Positions 26,101-37,740 of a DNA stretch of 64,000 nt are shown piece after piece. Each line of letters starts with the position of its first letter. Position 1 is the stretch's first letter. The notes below the pieces were generated by a model. That model was not told the origin of the DNA. It did not search any database and saw only the letters and a program-made list of their open reading frames with translations. A program made the translations under genes and the position numbers. The DNA comes from Erodium maritimum (Eukaryota > Streptophyta > Magnoliopsida > Geraniales > Geraniaceae): assembly GCA_963921825.1 (NCBI GenBank), contig OY997596.1, forward strand, positions 60,462,754-60,526,753. Reading direction: 5' to 3'.

Positions 26101-29100
26101 ACATCGAGCTCTTGTAAATACAATTAAATTCAAGATCCTATACCCTTTTTCTCTTCTTATTTTTCTCGCCTCTATCAGGTCCTGATGCGGTGGAGTTCAT
26201 CATCAACCATGCTGAAGTTTCTGTAGCTTTTGTTCAGGAGAACAAGATCCCTTCGGTACATTCTCGTTCACTTAGTCATATCAGTTTCTTTCTGTTAACA
26301 ATGCCCTTTAATTCTAATCACTTATGCAAAAACATACCCTTGTGTTACACAATTCAGGTTCTCTCTTGCCTCCCTAAATGCGCTTCAAATCTAAAAAGTA
26401 AGTGAACCCGATTCAAACTTTCTGAAAGAGTAGCAAATGATGATGTAGTTTTCTGAAACAAAGTTCTTTTTTTATCAAAAAATCAGCTATTGTGAGCTTT
26501 ACAAATGTTTCAAGCACGCAAAAGAAAGCAGCTGAAGAGCTCGATGTTTCTTGCTTCTCTTGGGAGGAATTTTCTCAGCTTGTAAGATATGATTTCATCG
26601 GTTTCTTGCATGAAATGCATTTTTAAGCAGTTATCCGATTCCATCTTTTGAAAAAAATCTGAATGAGTTTTGACTATTTTTTTCAGGGAAGCCTGGATTG
26701 TGAGTTACCCTCGAAGAGGAAGAGTGATATCTTGACGATAATGTACACGAGTGGCACGACAGGCGAGCCAAAAGGTGTTAAACTCTCGAATACCGCTCTC
26801 ATGAGCGAAGTCTTGTCTATGGAACAGATGCTCTTCTTAACCGATAAAGTGGTAAATAGCTAACGAATGATCACATATTTTCTACTTCCTTTCTTTTACT
26901 TATGAAGTTCAAATTATGGTTTATTACACTTAAGTATACACGTCTTTCACCTATCTGCACCCGAGCTTCAAAGTCGTGTTGCACTACCTGGGTTTTGAAA
27001 AATTTCGCATGCCCTCCCCCCCCCCCCCCCCCCACCAAAAAAAATGCTGAAAATGCCCTTGTCCCTTATCTAAAACAACACTATTTCCCGTGTTTTTAAT
27101 AGTTATGTCTTTTTCATCTACTCAATATTTTGTTACATGTGTCTTTGGGTAGTTATGAAGTCTTTTTTGAGGCCGGGGTCAATGGCATTCTCGTCATTTT
27201 TTTTTTTGCGAAAAAGAGATACATGCAAACTTTTAAAACCTAGGGTAGCTGCAAAACGGATTTTGAATTTAGGTGTAGCTAGGAGAAAAACGTGTAAGTG
27301 TAGCTAAGTGTAATTAACCCTTCAAATTATTTTTGGTTGGTATTTGATAATCAATAATATAGGATCTTCTCTTCCACAGGCTACAGAAGAAGATTCATAC
27401 TTCTCGTTCCTCCCGTTGGCCCATGTATATGATCAGATAATCGAGACTTATTGCATGTACAAGGGTGCCTCCGTAGGATTTTGGCGAGGGGTACATTAAA
27501 GTTTCGATTTTTTTTTATATATTTCTTTACTCCGTCAATCCTAGAAGTATAATATCTAACTGTATCTAATGTAGGATGTGAGGCATTTGATCGAGGACAT
27601 TCAAGAACTCAAGCCATCGATATTTTGTGCCGTTCCTAGAGTTTATGACCGTATATACACTGGTACAAAACATAAATCTCCTTAAACATATAAACATGCC
27701 TGGTTTTATCATGGGACAATTGTAAAAAAGTACCCTAAGGTATTCTCTTTTTGCAATTTGTAGCCCTCTTCTTTGATAACGCAAAGATTGATAATGCAAA
27801 GAAGAGCCTTGAACTTGTCTTGTTGCATTTTGTGTAATTTTGTTTCAAAGTGATGATTTTACCCTTGGAAAATTTAATCAAAATATAATAATTAAAGAAC
27901 AAAAAATCCAAATTTTCATATCCCTTAAATTTCTTACCCCTTGTACGGTACAAAGAGGAAAAAAAGTTTAAAGGATATGAAAATTTGGATTTTTTGTTTT
28001 TTTTACTTATAACTTTTAAATATATTTTGTAAGAATAAAATTGTCTTTTTGTTACAAATTGCAACAAAAATACAAGTTCAGACTATTTTTCTACAATCAT
28101 CAAAAAAGAGGGCTACAAGTTGCAAAAAATGAATACCTCATGGCACTTTTTTGCAAGTATCCCCTTTATCATCAGTAATGTTCTTAACTTAGATTTATCT
28201 TGTTGGTATGTGAAGGAACGATCGATAAGATTTCTTCGGGAGGTGCATTGAAAAAGAGCTTGTTCCAATATGCATATAATTAGTAAAGCCATTCTCTAAA
28301 CTCCTTCATTACTTTGTTTGCTAAATTCGAGTTTAGAACTTATGAATAAAACCGATTACAGCAAGTTGAGTTATCTGAAGAGTGGACTTCCACAAGACAA
28401 AGCATCACCTCTTTTGGATAAGCTTGTCTTCGATAAGGTCAGTCCTTTAATGGAGAAGCATATCCTTTGTGTTCCATACTTTTTAATTGGCTTTTGAATG
28501 GGATACTCGCACCTTTCTCAATCAACTACCCCTGCGTTTTAAAAGTTTTTGATGACCCCAAGTTTTTTTAAGGTTAATTGTTCAAAACTACACTAAAGTT
28601 TTGTCCACAAATGGATGCATGCACTTCTTTGTTGTTGCAATTATCCCCTTTTTACTCTCAATATACCCCAACTTCGCAATTTTTGGGGTGTGAAATGATG
28701 AAAGTACCCTTATTTTTACATGAGGGAATTTTCGTCATTACACACAAAAAATTGACGGAATTGGGGTAAGACGAGACTAAAAAAACTCAAGGGGTTGTCA
28801 AAAACTCTCAAAACTTAAGGGTAGTTAATTGAGAATGGTGCATACCTAAGGGTGGCTGAGTAAGATTTCCCCTTTGTGAATAAATCATAACATACTTTGT
28901 GTTGGTAGATCAAACAAGCATTTGGAGGACGAGTTCGACTAATGTTCTCTGGAGCCGCACCTTTGCCCAAGCACGTGGAGGAGTTCCTCAGGGTCACAAG
29001 TGGTGCCAATGTTGCACAAGGATATGGTATGATCATGACACATTTCTACATCTTGTTTGTGTTTCTTCATCCAAACCACATGCTACAAGCGATTTGATTT

Positions 29101-32100
29101 CATTGTAGGTCTAACGGAGAGTAGTAGCGGGTGTTTCTCAACCATATCAAATGTGTTTTCCATGACGGGGACCGTTGGAGTCCCCATCACTACCATAGAA
29201 GCGAGACTCGAGTCTGTACCGGAGATGGGATATGATGCACTTTCTAGCACGCCCCGGGGAGAGATTTGTATCAGGGGAAGTACTCTGTTCTCTGGTTATC
29301 ACAAGAGGCAAGACCTTACTGAAGATGTTGTTGTGGATGGATGGTTCCACACAGGTAGACACTGAATTAAGCCTGACACGAGTTATTTAAAAGTTAGAAT
29401 ACGAGATAATTGCAAAAAAGTACCATGAGGTATTCACTTTTTGCAATTTGTGGCCCCCTTCTACAATAGTTACAAAAAATTGCCTTGAACTTGTCTTTTT
29501 ATTGCACTGTGTAAAAAAATCAAAATGACGATTTTGCCCTTGAAAAATTACATTTAAAAAATAATAAGTAAAAAACTAAACAAAAAAATTAAAATTTTGT
29601 ATCCCTACTTGCACTTTGTATGGTACTAAGAGCAAGAAAATTAAGGGATATCAAATTTGAATGTTTTTATTTATTATCTTTTAAATCTAAATTGTAAAGG
29701 TAAAATCGTCATGTTTATACAATTTGCAGCAAAAAGACAAGTTAAGGGTATATATTTTTTCAAAGAGGAGGGCTACAAGTTGCAACAAAATAAATACCTC
29801 ATGGTACTTTATACAATTATCCTTTAAAACATAAAAGGATAATCTCACTCAGCTACCATTAAGTATACACATTTCTCAATCAACTGCCCTTAAGTTTTAA
29901 TAGTACGTGACAACCCGCCTGAGTTTTTTTAGTCTTGATTTACCCCGATCCCGTCAATTTTTGGGTGTAAAATGACGAAAATACCGTTATATTTTCATGG
30001 GGGTATTTTTTCATTTTGCTTCCAGAAGTTGACAGAATCGGGGTAAAATGAGACTACAAAACTTACGGGGGTTGTCAAAAACGTTTTAAACTTATGGGTA
30101 GTTGAGTGAGGTTATTCCAAACATTAAAGTTCTTAGCCTTGCTTGAATAGTACCAAATCATTGAAATGTTCTCAATCAACTGTTCATAAGTTTCAAATGT
30201 TTTGACAACCCGGCTAAGTTTTTTTTTAGCCTCGATTTACCCGAATACCGTAATTTTTTCATGGGGGTGTTATTGTTATTTCACGTCCAAAAGTTTGACA
30301 GAATCGGGTAAAATGAGATTTCAAAACTTAAGGGAGTAGTCAAAAAACTTTGTAAACTGAATCACTGAAATGGTGTACATATTTAGGGGTAGCTTGAGTG
30401 AGATCATTCCAAACATTAAAAGTTCTTGACCTTTGCTTGAATAGTACTTAATCATTGAAATGTTCTCTTAACAAGTTCCTTATACATTAAAATATATGTT
30501 TAGGTGATGTAGGAGAGTGGCAAGCTGATGGGTCGATGAAGATCATAGACAGGAAAAAGAATATATTCAAGCTCTCACAAGGTGAATACATTGCTGTGGA
30601 GAACATTGAAAACACGTACTCACAATGCCCTCTTATAACATCGGTACGTTTCTACTTCTTGCACAAACAAAGTTATATTTTAGGGATAATTTCAAAAAAG
30701 TACCTTGAGGTATTCACTTTTTGCAGTTTGTAGCCCTCTTCTTTTATCATTGCAAAAAAGTGCCATGAACTTGTCTTTTTGTTGTACTTTGTATAAATTT
30801 GTTTTAAAATGTCGATTTACCCTTGAAAATTTAAATTTAAAAAATAATAATTACAGAACAAAAATTCCAAATTTTCATATCCCTTAAATTTATCACTCTA
30901 TTTTTTAAATATAAATTATAAGGGTGAAATCTTCATTTTTATACAAATTGCAACAAAAAGACAAGTTCAGGGTACTTTTTTGCAATTATCAAAGAAGATG
31001 GCTACAAGTTGAAAAAACGAATCCTTAATCTAGCCCCAACCCGTTGGGACTCAACCCCTGACCTCAAGGAGGGTGAGCTAGCTCACTTGACCACTAGGCC
31101 AACCTTAGTGGGCACAAACAAGCATGTGTAGGAGATGAGTGACTATTTGATTCCTATACTATGCCTATTGTTATGCAGATTTGGGTATATGGAAACAGTT
31201 TTGAGTCCTTCCTCGTGGCTGTAGTGGTTCCCGACAAAAATGCACTTGAGAATTGGGCAAGGGCAAATGATCAGGAGACTAGCGACTTCAAATCTCTGTG
31301 CAATAACCCGAAGGCAAGGAAGTACATTCTTGACGAGCTTAACAGTCTTGGCCATAAACAGAAAGTACGTAACAAGAACGTTCTCATTTCCATTCTTGTC
31401 TATCTAATTCTTGTTTTTTTTTATATCAGCAATGTGTATCAAGATTTGGGTTCACATGCTTATGTAGAAGCAATGAGCACCAAACATTAGATTTTAAGAT
31501 TTTTAAGATTAATGTAGCATGGGCTCAAGGCACCTTTAAACTTGAAAGGTGCTTTGACATTGCCACAAACCTCCCACCTTGAGAAAGAGGCCCGTAAGAA
31601 GTTGGGAGAGATGGGGAGAGACCCAACAAGAGTCGGAGAAATAGATGATAAAGGTGGGGAGTAGATACTGCTGCTGGACTTGAACCCTGGTCTCAAAGAC
31701 CCAAGTTTAAGTGCTTGTCCAAATTGAAAGCGGCCCAACAAAAGTTGGGGAGATGGAGAGAGACCCAACAAGAGTTGGTGAATCGAGGCCCAAATAGGTG
31801 ATAAAGGTGGGAGTAGAGACTGCTGCTGGGACTTGAACCTTGGTCTCAAAAACCCAAGTTCAAGTGCTTGACTAGTTGGATAGACAAATTTTGGTTAGGT
31901 TTAACTACCTTTAGTACCCCTTATGAATTGGTAACACACCTTTAGTACCCATTATGTATTGGTAACACACCTTTAGTACCCCTTATGTATTGGTAACGCA
32001 CTGGACAAAATTTTGGTCAAGTTTACGCCATTTTGTAGATCTGTGACCAATTCATAAGGGGTACGAAAGGTGCGTTACCAATACATAAGGGGTATTAAAT

Positions 32101-32751
32101 GATCTGTGTCCAATTCATAAGGATTACTTAAGGTGTGCTACCACAATGTAAGGACTCTTATTGAACGTTATAAAACTTTGGTGTACTAAAACTTTGGTTA
32201 TTTGGAACTTGAGTCCCGGTCTCAAACCCAAGTTCAAGTGCTTGACCAGTTGGACAAACAAGCTTTGGTTATCTGGGAATTGAACCTCGGTCTCGAAGAC
32301 CCAAATTCAAGTGCTTGACCGGTTGGACAAACAAGCTTTGGTTACCCGGGACTTGAACCCTGGTCTCAAAAACCCAAGTTCAAGTGCTTGACCAGTCGGA
32401 CAAGCAAGCTTTGGTTATCCGACTCTTGATTTTAGTCTGACCCTAAAGAGTTTTTGTGCAGCTGAGGGGTTTTGAGATGCTGAAAGCTGTTCATTTGGAG
32501 CCAGTTCCTTTTGACATGGACAGGGATCTGATAACACCAACATACAAACTCAAGAGACCTCAGCTTTTGAAGTACTACAAGGTTTGTGTTAACTTCACTG
32601 TCCTAATACTCTCATCATCATCATTTCGATTCAATCAGTGATCAAGAACCCACATTCTAAATCTCTCTGTAACCCGTATTTGCAGGACTGTGTTGATGAA
32701 CTGTACAGCGAAGGAAAGGGATCGAAGGTGTACACAAATGGTGTGAAATAG
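23135..32751 (+). CDS. Long-chain acyl-CoA synthetase (LACS4-like), 19 exons
   Basis: Seen: exons 23135-23292, 24471-24534, 25582-25671, 25798-25854, 26011-26059, 26179-26255, 26358-26397, 26487-26581, 26687-26851, 27380-27490, 27575-27662, 28216-28282, 28362-28437, 28909-29026, 29109-29354, 30504-30643, 31179-31364, 32462-32581 and 32686-32751. All phases agree and give 670 residues. Motifs: GPVYRSIYAKDG, VPLYDTLG, AMP-binding YTSGTTGEPKG (about 230-240), QGYGLTE, GEICIRG, GWFHTGD (about 500), DRKKNIFKLSQGEY and the C-terminal RPQLLKYYK. Known: LACS enzymes make fatty acyl-CoA from fatty acid, ATP and CoA; the FKLSQGEY-AVENIE and IWVYGNSFESFL wording fits the LACS3/4/5 branch rather than plastid LACS9. 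The gene appears intact. Introns hold a tRNA gene and many small transposons. Confidence 0.95.
24305..24378 (-). tRNA. tRNA-Ile (AAU anticodon), antisense in LACS intron 1
   Basis: Reading the minus strand from 24378: GGCCTAT acceptor arm pairs with ATGGGCC at the 3' side, with discriminator A. A-box TAGCTCAGCTGG, anticodon loop CTAATAA (anticodon AAT), and B-box GGTTCGAGACC are all intact. 74 nt, no intron, no encoded CCA, as expected for a nuclear tRNA. A T-rich stretch follows in transcription direction. Confidence 0.96.
24570..24601. repeat. AT/GT microsatellite
   Basis: CCATATATATATATATATAT followed by GTGTGTGTGT inside LACS intron 2. Confidence 0.9.
24919..25097. repeat. Family D foldback element in LACS intron 2
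   Basis: GGGTTAATTGCTAAAAACTAC at the left and GTAGTTTTTAGCAATTAGCCC at the right are inverted termini. ACAATACATAATGTAG occurs twice near the right arm. Confidence 0.8.
25290..25375 (-). repeat. tRNA-derived SINE-like unit in LACS intron 2
   Basis: On the minus strand, TTGCCCAACTGGTCA (A-box-like) is followed by GGGGTTCAAGCCCC (B-box-like). This spacing mimics a tRNA promoter without a foldable tRNA. The same unit type recurs in LACS intron 17. Confidence 0.6.
26919..27320. repeat. Family G foldback element with an 18-C run, in LACS intron 9
   Basis: TTTATTACACTTAAGTATAC at the left is matched by TAGCTAAGTGTAATTAACCC at the right. Inside, 18 consecutive C occupy 27016-27033. The GAAAATGCCCTTGTCCCTTATC block is shared with 370-755. 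Confidence 0.65.
27713..28163. repeat. Family B foldback MITE in LACS intron 11
   Basis: The left end (GGGACAATTGTAAAAAAGTACC) and the right end (GGCACTTTTTTGCAAGTATCCC) are inverted. The arms include TTTGTAGCCCTCTTCTTTGA against TCAAAAAAGAGGGCTACAAG, and a central AT-rich hairpin. Confidence 0.8.
28500..28862. repeat. Family C foldback element in LACS intron 13
   Basis: The left arm (CACCTTTCTCAATCAACTACCC) is inverted at the right (GGGTAGTTAATTGAGAATGGTGC). The inner arms have GTTTTTGATGACCCC against GGGGTTGTCAAAAAC. A family D-like piece (TTAATTGTTCAAAACTAC) is inserted near 28573. It is followed at once by exon 14. Confidence 0.7.
29403..30430. repeat. Block of three small foldback elements in LACS intron 15
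   Basis: 29403-29822 is a full family B element (ATAATTGCAAAAAAGTACC / TACTTTATACAATTATCC). 29836-30118 is a family C element (CTCAATCAACTGCCCTTAAG / GGGTAGTTGAGTGAG). About 30165-30415 is a second, more diverged family C element. Together they make up most of the 1149-bp intron. Confidence 0.75.
30683..31022. repeat. Family B element, right end truncated, in LACS intron 16
   Basis: The left end GGGATAATTTCAAAAAAGTACC is complete; the right arm reaches GAAGATGGCTACAAGTTG and stops, where a SINE-like sequence begins. Confidence 0.7.
31025..31125 (-). repeat. tRNA-derived SINE-like element in LACS intron 16
   Basis: Minus strand: GGTTGGCCTAGTGGTCAAG (A-box TGGCCTAGTGG) followed by CAGGGGTTGAGTCCCAACGG (B-box). 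It replaces the right end of the neighbouring family B element. Confidence 0.65.
31490..31905 (-). repeat. Two diverged tRNA-like units in LACS intron 17
   Basis: GGGTTTTTGAGACCAAGGTTCAAGTCCC-type B-box strings (read on the minus strand) occur around 31680 and 31840, each next to CAAGTGCTTG and to GGGAGAGACCCAACAAGAGTT repeats. They are the same unit class as the tandem array at 32196-32412. Confidence 0.6.
31905..32175. repeat. Inverted-repeat element (TATTGGTAAC family) in LACS intron 17
   Basis: CCTTATGAATTGGTAACACACC repeated on the left is inverted at the right as GTTACCAATACATAAGGGG. Related to 2850-3160. Confidence 0.65.
32196..32412 (-). repeat. Three tandem 71-73 bp tRNA-like units in LACS intron 17
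   Basis: Units 32196-32266, 32267-32339 and 32340-32412 each start GGTTA and end AAGCTTT on the plus strand. Each read in reverse has an A-box-like GTCCAACTGGTCAAGC and a B-box-like GGTTCAATTCCC or GGTTCAAGTCCC. Unit length equals that of a tRNA. They end 49 bp before exon 18. Confidence 0.75.
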
Positions 32752-33311
32752 TGAAATTATTACTCTGAACTACCAGATAGCTATATATACATAGTTGTGA
32801 CATTCTTCCCAGTTTCATACATTCTCTGTTTACTACAGTGAGAGAAGATTTGTCATGTATTCGATTACTCTGGGGCAGCCTTTGACTGTGGATCCTAAGT
32901 TTATGTTCATATTATATATGACTGGTCATGTTTTATGTTTCTCCAATGTTTCTTGAGTTCTTGTTTGTTGGAGAACAATGATGCACATTACAGGAAAACT
33001 TGCAACACCGGCATGATTGAAATCAAGGATGTTGTATTTTTTAAAAAAAGAAAATATCAATCACAAACACATGATAATTACATATATATGTTAGATGATA
33101 ATTTTTTTTCATATTTGAAATTTAAAGTTCTAAAAATTGCTAGGCGTTGGTTGGATGGTTAGGACCTTTTGAGGATTAATTGGAGACTAAACGGAGATTA
33201 ATCGATGATAAATCGAATTAATTGACGACCAACAAAGAAATGGCTCCTAGACGGGGCTTGGTTAGGATTTTTAGAACACTGGTTGAAATTACATGAGTCA
33301 GGATTTTTTTT
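32752..33311. other. 3' flank of LACS and a short dispersed repeat
   Basis: 32752-33000 is the LACS 3' UTR and flank. 33124-33245 (CTAAAAATTGCTAGGCGTTG, repeated GATTAAT words) is a copy of the repeat at 2372-2500, which also lies just past a gene end. Confidence 0.5.
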
Positions 33312-35660
33312 ATGAGCAAGGCTTATGACAGAGTAGAATGGGGCTTTCCATGGGATATGATGAGGGCGTTCGGATTCAGGGAGGACTGGATCTCTTTACT
33401 GTGTCGATGTACTTACTCAGCTACTTAGAACTTATAAGTTATAACATAGTAGCAGGAGGACGACATACGAGATTTGTACAACCAGAAAGGGGTATTCGTC
33501 AGGGGGACCCCCTGTCACCATATATGTCCATGCTTTGTATGGAAGGATTGGCTCGCCTCCTCCAGTCCGTAGAGAGTCGAAGACTCATCCACGGGGTCAG
33601 TATTGTGCCTCTAGCGCCACCGATTACCCAGCTATTCTTCGTAGACGACTGTTATGTTTTCTGCAAGGTATCACACATAGAAATGGGAAGAGTAAGAAAC
33701 TACCTCAGAATGTTCGAGGAAGCACATGGGCAAGTCGTAAATCTCCAGAAATCGTCTCTGTTCTTCAGCACCAACACCCATGTTGACGCTAGAGGAGAAG
33801 GGGTACGACTGTTGGGTATTCCAAAGCTCCAGACCCCATCCCCATACCCATACTTAGGGTTTCCAAGCTTGATAGGACGTAGCAGGAAGCAAAGCCTACA
33901 TTACATTCTCAACAGGATCATGCGTCGAATTCGGAGATGGGATGGAAACGTGTTAAATGAGGCTGGAAAGGAGGTCTTGGTTAAGTCAGTATTGCAAGCT
34001 ATCACGACATATGCTATAAGTGTCATGAGACTACAGCAAGACACAATAAATAAATAAATAATGTGGCTTTAACAAGGTTCTGGTGGAAGTCGTCAGGTGC
34101 AAGCGATAACCCGATTATTTAGCAATACTGGTCGACGATGTCCCGACCAAAGGAAGTGGGAGGCCTGGGATTTAGAAACCTACAAGACTTCAACACCGCT
34201 TTATTGGGCAAACAACTTTGGAAGATAGCGACGGAGGAGTCTAATCTAGTAGTAAGGGTACTTAAGGCAAGATATTTCTGAGATACTTCTGCTTTGGAAG
34301 CAAAGAAAGGCCCCAATCAGAGCTTTATTTGGAAAAGCCTACTATCAGCGCAAAGTTTGGTAAAGCAATGGGCTCGCAGATCAATTGGACCAGCGACCTC
34401 GACCTCAGTCCTTCGGCACCCGTGGCTCACTGGGATGGAACCTTGGATTAGATCGACAAATACAGAGTTGGAGCATCTAAATGTGTCGAGTCTCATGGTA
34501 CCAAATTCTAGAAGTTGGGAAGAAGGAAAGAATCAAGAACTATTCGATGAGAGTGGTAGACTAGCCATCCTAGCAGTCCCAACAAGCAAGACGACCAGCT
34601 CGGACTCGTGGTACTGGTCTGGAGAACAACTAGGACAGTATTCAATCAAGTAGGCGTACTGATTGCTCAACCATGGGCAGTCGTCTCCATCTACAACGTC
34701 AGACATTTGGTCGTCGATCTAGGGCCTCGACATCCTTCCAAAGGTCTGGAATTTCCTGGGGTGAACTTGTGCTGGATGCCTTCATGCGGCACTTAGACTT
34801 CGGTCCAAAAGAGTAGACGTGGGGGAAACCTGTCCTATCTGTCAAGAAGGAGAGGAATCAGAAATGCACCTACTGGTTACTTGTCCGGTAGCAACAACAT
34901 GTTGGCAACATAGTGAGTTGTCCCTCCCTAATGAAGTGGGGGATTTTATCGAATGACTGAGAGTCATGTTCACCATAAAACTTTTGAACAAAAAGGGGGA
35001 GATATGATTTCTCTTATGGGAAGTCTGGAAAGCAAGGAATAGGAAGGTGTGGGATGACATCACTCCGGTAGAAAAATCAATCCACTACACGTCCTTATGC
35101 CTGAATGTAGGGTAGCGGGAAGCGAAAGGTCGTCAAAAATTCGAACTCTAAACCTAACCTTAATCAAGGTGTCCAGGGAGCAGAAGGTAGATGGTCTTGC
35201 CCTCCCCAGGGGTCCTGGGCTATTAACATAAATGGTGCGCTCTTCGCAGCAACATGACATTTAAGTACGAGCTGGGTATGCAGGGACGATACAGTCCAGA
35301 TCATGAAGGCAAGATCTTTGTCATTCCGATGCCTCCAAGACCCAGAATTGGTGGAAGAGTATGCTATAAGGGATGCGTTACAATGGGTAATACAAATGCC
35401 AAATCAGAAAGCCACCATCCGAAGTGATTGTAAGGTCATAGTGGATATGATCAGCAAAAAGAGAAATGCATCTTCTCCCACAGGGATAGTCTTTAGCGAT
35501 TGTATTTCCCTATTATCTAGACTCGAGGACGTGCAACTCGATTTTGTAAAACGGACATCGAACAAAACAGGTCACTGGTTTGCCAAGACGACGTGTTCCT
35601 TCCTGCTTGGGAATGACAAGGAGGGTTTATCCCGGAGCCATTTCATCGGATACTTATGAC
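33312..35660 (+). pseudogene. 5'-truncated LINE with reverse transcriptase and RNase H remains
   Basis: Reading starts at MSKAYDRVEW (RT motif A, without its catalytic Asp) and, after a frame change, continues through RGIRQGDPLSP (motif B), QLFFVDDCYVF (motif C, with the DD pair), NLQKSSLFFS and PYLGFPSLIGRSRKQ (33338-34057). Zinc-binding linker remains follow (PRPKEVGGLGFRNLQDFN at about 34140), then RNase H remains at 35303-35659 with RSDCKVIVDMI and RTSNKTGHWFAK. Known: this order is the C-terminal half of plant L1-clade LINE ORF2. Stops and frameshifts make it non-functional, and the promoter half is missing. Confidence 0.9.
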
Positions 35661-36329
35661 CGACATTTAAATAATATATCTCGTATTTGTTCAAAAATAT
35701 AAGTATAATTTTTTAGAAAAAGAATAAATTTTGAAGGACTTTACATATTTGTATAAAATTGAACAATATCCAACAAGCTTAAGAATAAGCATTTTAAAAG
35801 GTAGAGAAATTAGGACAACCTTTTGAATATGGCAATGGACATTTCGTACTCGGTTGTGTAACAAATGATGACTTGAGTGGTTTGGTTTTTCTAGGTAAGG
35901 TTAGGTATATATGTAAGGTGAGCAGTTAAATACAATAAATATTCAACTATATGGAATTAAAATTGAATAAGTAAAACCCTACAATACATAAACACATTAT
36001 CAAAAAAAAAAACAATACATAAACACTCCTAATATAGTGGACCCACGAATCGCCTAATTAATGATTAATCAAAGAAGATCAGTGATCCAAATGAGTGGTC
36101 AGTAATAATAAAAAAAGCAAATGAAAATACGTAATGGTTTGACGACATTTTCAACTCTCATTAGTCATTCCTTTCATTGTCATTAAGAAGAAAATTTTGT
36201 ATCTTTTAATTATAAATATATGAATAAGATTAATTAAGGATTAAACACATTAAAATATGGGTCACGAAGGTATCATTATTTTCACTCCTACTATGGTTTT
36301 TTTTTTCTCCCAAACCCATTCTCCACTTC

Positions 36330-37740
36330 TCTCTACCATCATACCGGCATCATGCTTCTCTCTAACGCCCCTCCTCTTAGGTCACCGTCCATAATGTTGC
36401 CCAACCACTCTTCAGTCGATGGTCTGGTCTCCATGGAATCATCTCTGTAGTGGCGGCATAACTCCACTTTTGCTCTACCAATACTTCTCGGGATGCTGAC
36501 TGGATATGACACCAACATCACGAGATCTCCTGTCTATTGTCTCGGTGACTCTCCCCCGGGAGTCAAGAGCCGTGAGGACTTGCCAAAGGACCATGGATGA
36601 CCTTGTCGATGCGGGATAGGTAGAGTTGGTGGGAACTCTAGGAATGACTAATCGTCATTTTCACCTTCTCATCAGCGCCATTCGAACCATGAGTCCTCAC
36701 CAGCGATCTTGCCTTCTACCTTATGGGTCGGGACCCTTCACGGGGAACGGGGGACCACGCAGCGGGAGATAACATGACTCCGATGTTGCACCAAGAGGGT
36801 CATCGTGGGCGCACAGATCTGCCAACCGGCCAAGGACAATGACGACCGATTCACCACCAGAAATACGTGGTGGACACATCCATCGACGCTACTCGCTGCC
36901 GTCCGGGAACCGTCTGCCACCCCCCCCCCCCCCCCCCCCCCCCAAGGTTAAGACTTCCTCCTCTGGATCTACATCCAGGTCAACATCAGGTCGGCCCTAA
37001 TGTATACGCCCCACCTAGGTGGTGAGACACGAGGCACGATCACGACTAGTAGGGATTTATACCAATTGACCATGTCGGTTAATGGGGACTCTCTCTTAGA
37101 GGATTAGGGGCCTCGATCATTTCCCCGACCTGGGTGGAATCGGGGTCCTGCATACCTGGGCCTCTACCAAACTTTCTCTCTACGAGTGCAATATGGTGGA
37201 CAATACCCGGACCCCGTCAGGAAAATGTGGAGCCATCCACCTACAAGGGTGAGGGAGATTGACCTCGAGGGGCATGAGGCCGAGGCCTGAAAGAAACCTT
37301 ACTACGCTCAATTAAGTCAATAGGGATACTGGGGGTGTTACAAAGGAGCCACACCCCGTCCCTCCAAGCTCAGGTTCCATCCGAACCCTAGTCTCCTCCT
37401 TTATCTGGGAACGTCATTGGAAACCTGAAATCATCCTCACCTGCACCAAAGAGTCTCATGCGAGAGATCAACATCTTCTTTAGACAATACATGTCCGTCC
37501 GAGTCGAAACAGGAAAAGACATGGATATTATGTGCATCTCACCGAGTTTACAAGGAAACTCCCCATAGTTTTTTACCTGGATTAGTCCGGAACTGTAGTT
37601 ATAAGGTTAGCGTTTTAGTCTGGGCCGATTCGGTCTTGTCCATTACTATGTCTCACCCTACTTGTATTTCCATTGTGGTTATGCATGTTGTTGTTTGACT
37701 GTTTTATTTAATAAAACGACCACGTTTAATGCTAAAAAAG
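36330..37740. repeat. GC-rich retroelement relic with a 24-C run
   Basis: GAGATCAACATCTTCTTTAG-type text near 37470 followed by CATGTCCGTCCGAGTCGAAA and CAGGAAAAGACATG parallels 21790-21840 (GAGGGACCAACGTGTTCGTT, CATGTCTTTTCGAATTGAG, CAGGAAAAATG). The 3' ends (TTTAATGCTAAAAAAG and TTTCTATGCTAAAAAAAC) also match. 24 consecutive C are at 36920-36943. Both are probably decayed copies of one non-LTR element. No intact ORF. Confidence 0.55.

Noticed and set aside
32196-32412. Functional tRNA genes
   Set aside because: The units have A- and B-box-like motifs but I could not form a proper cloverleaf with a matching acceptor stem, so they are listed as tRNA-like repeats.
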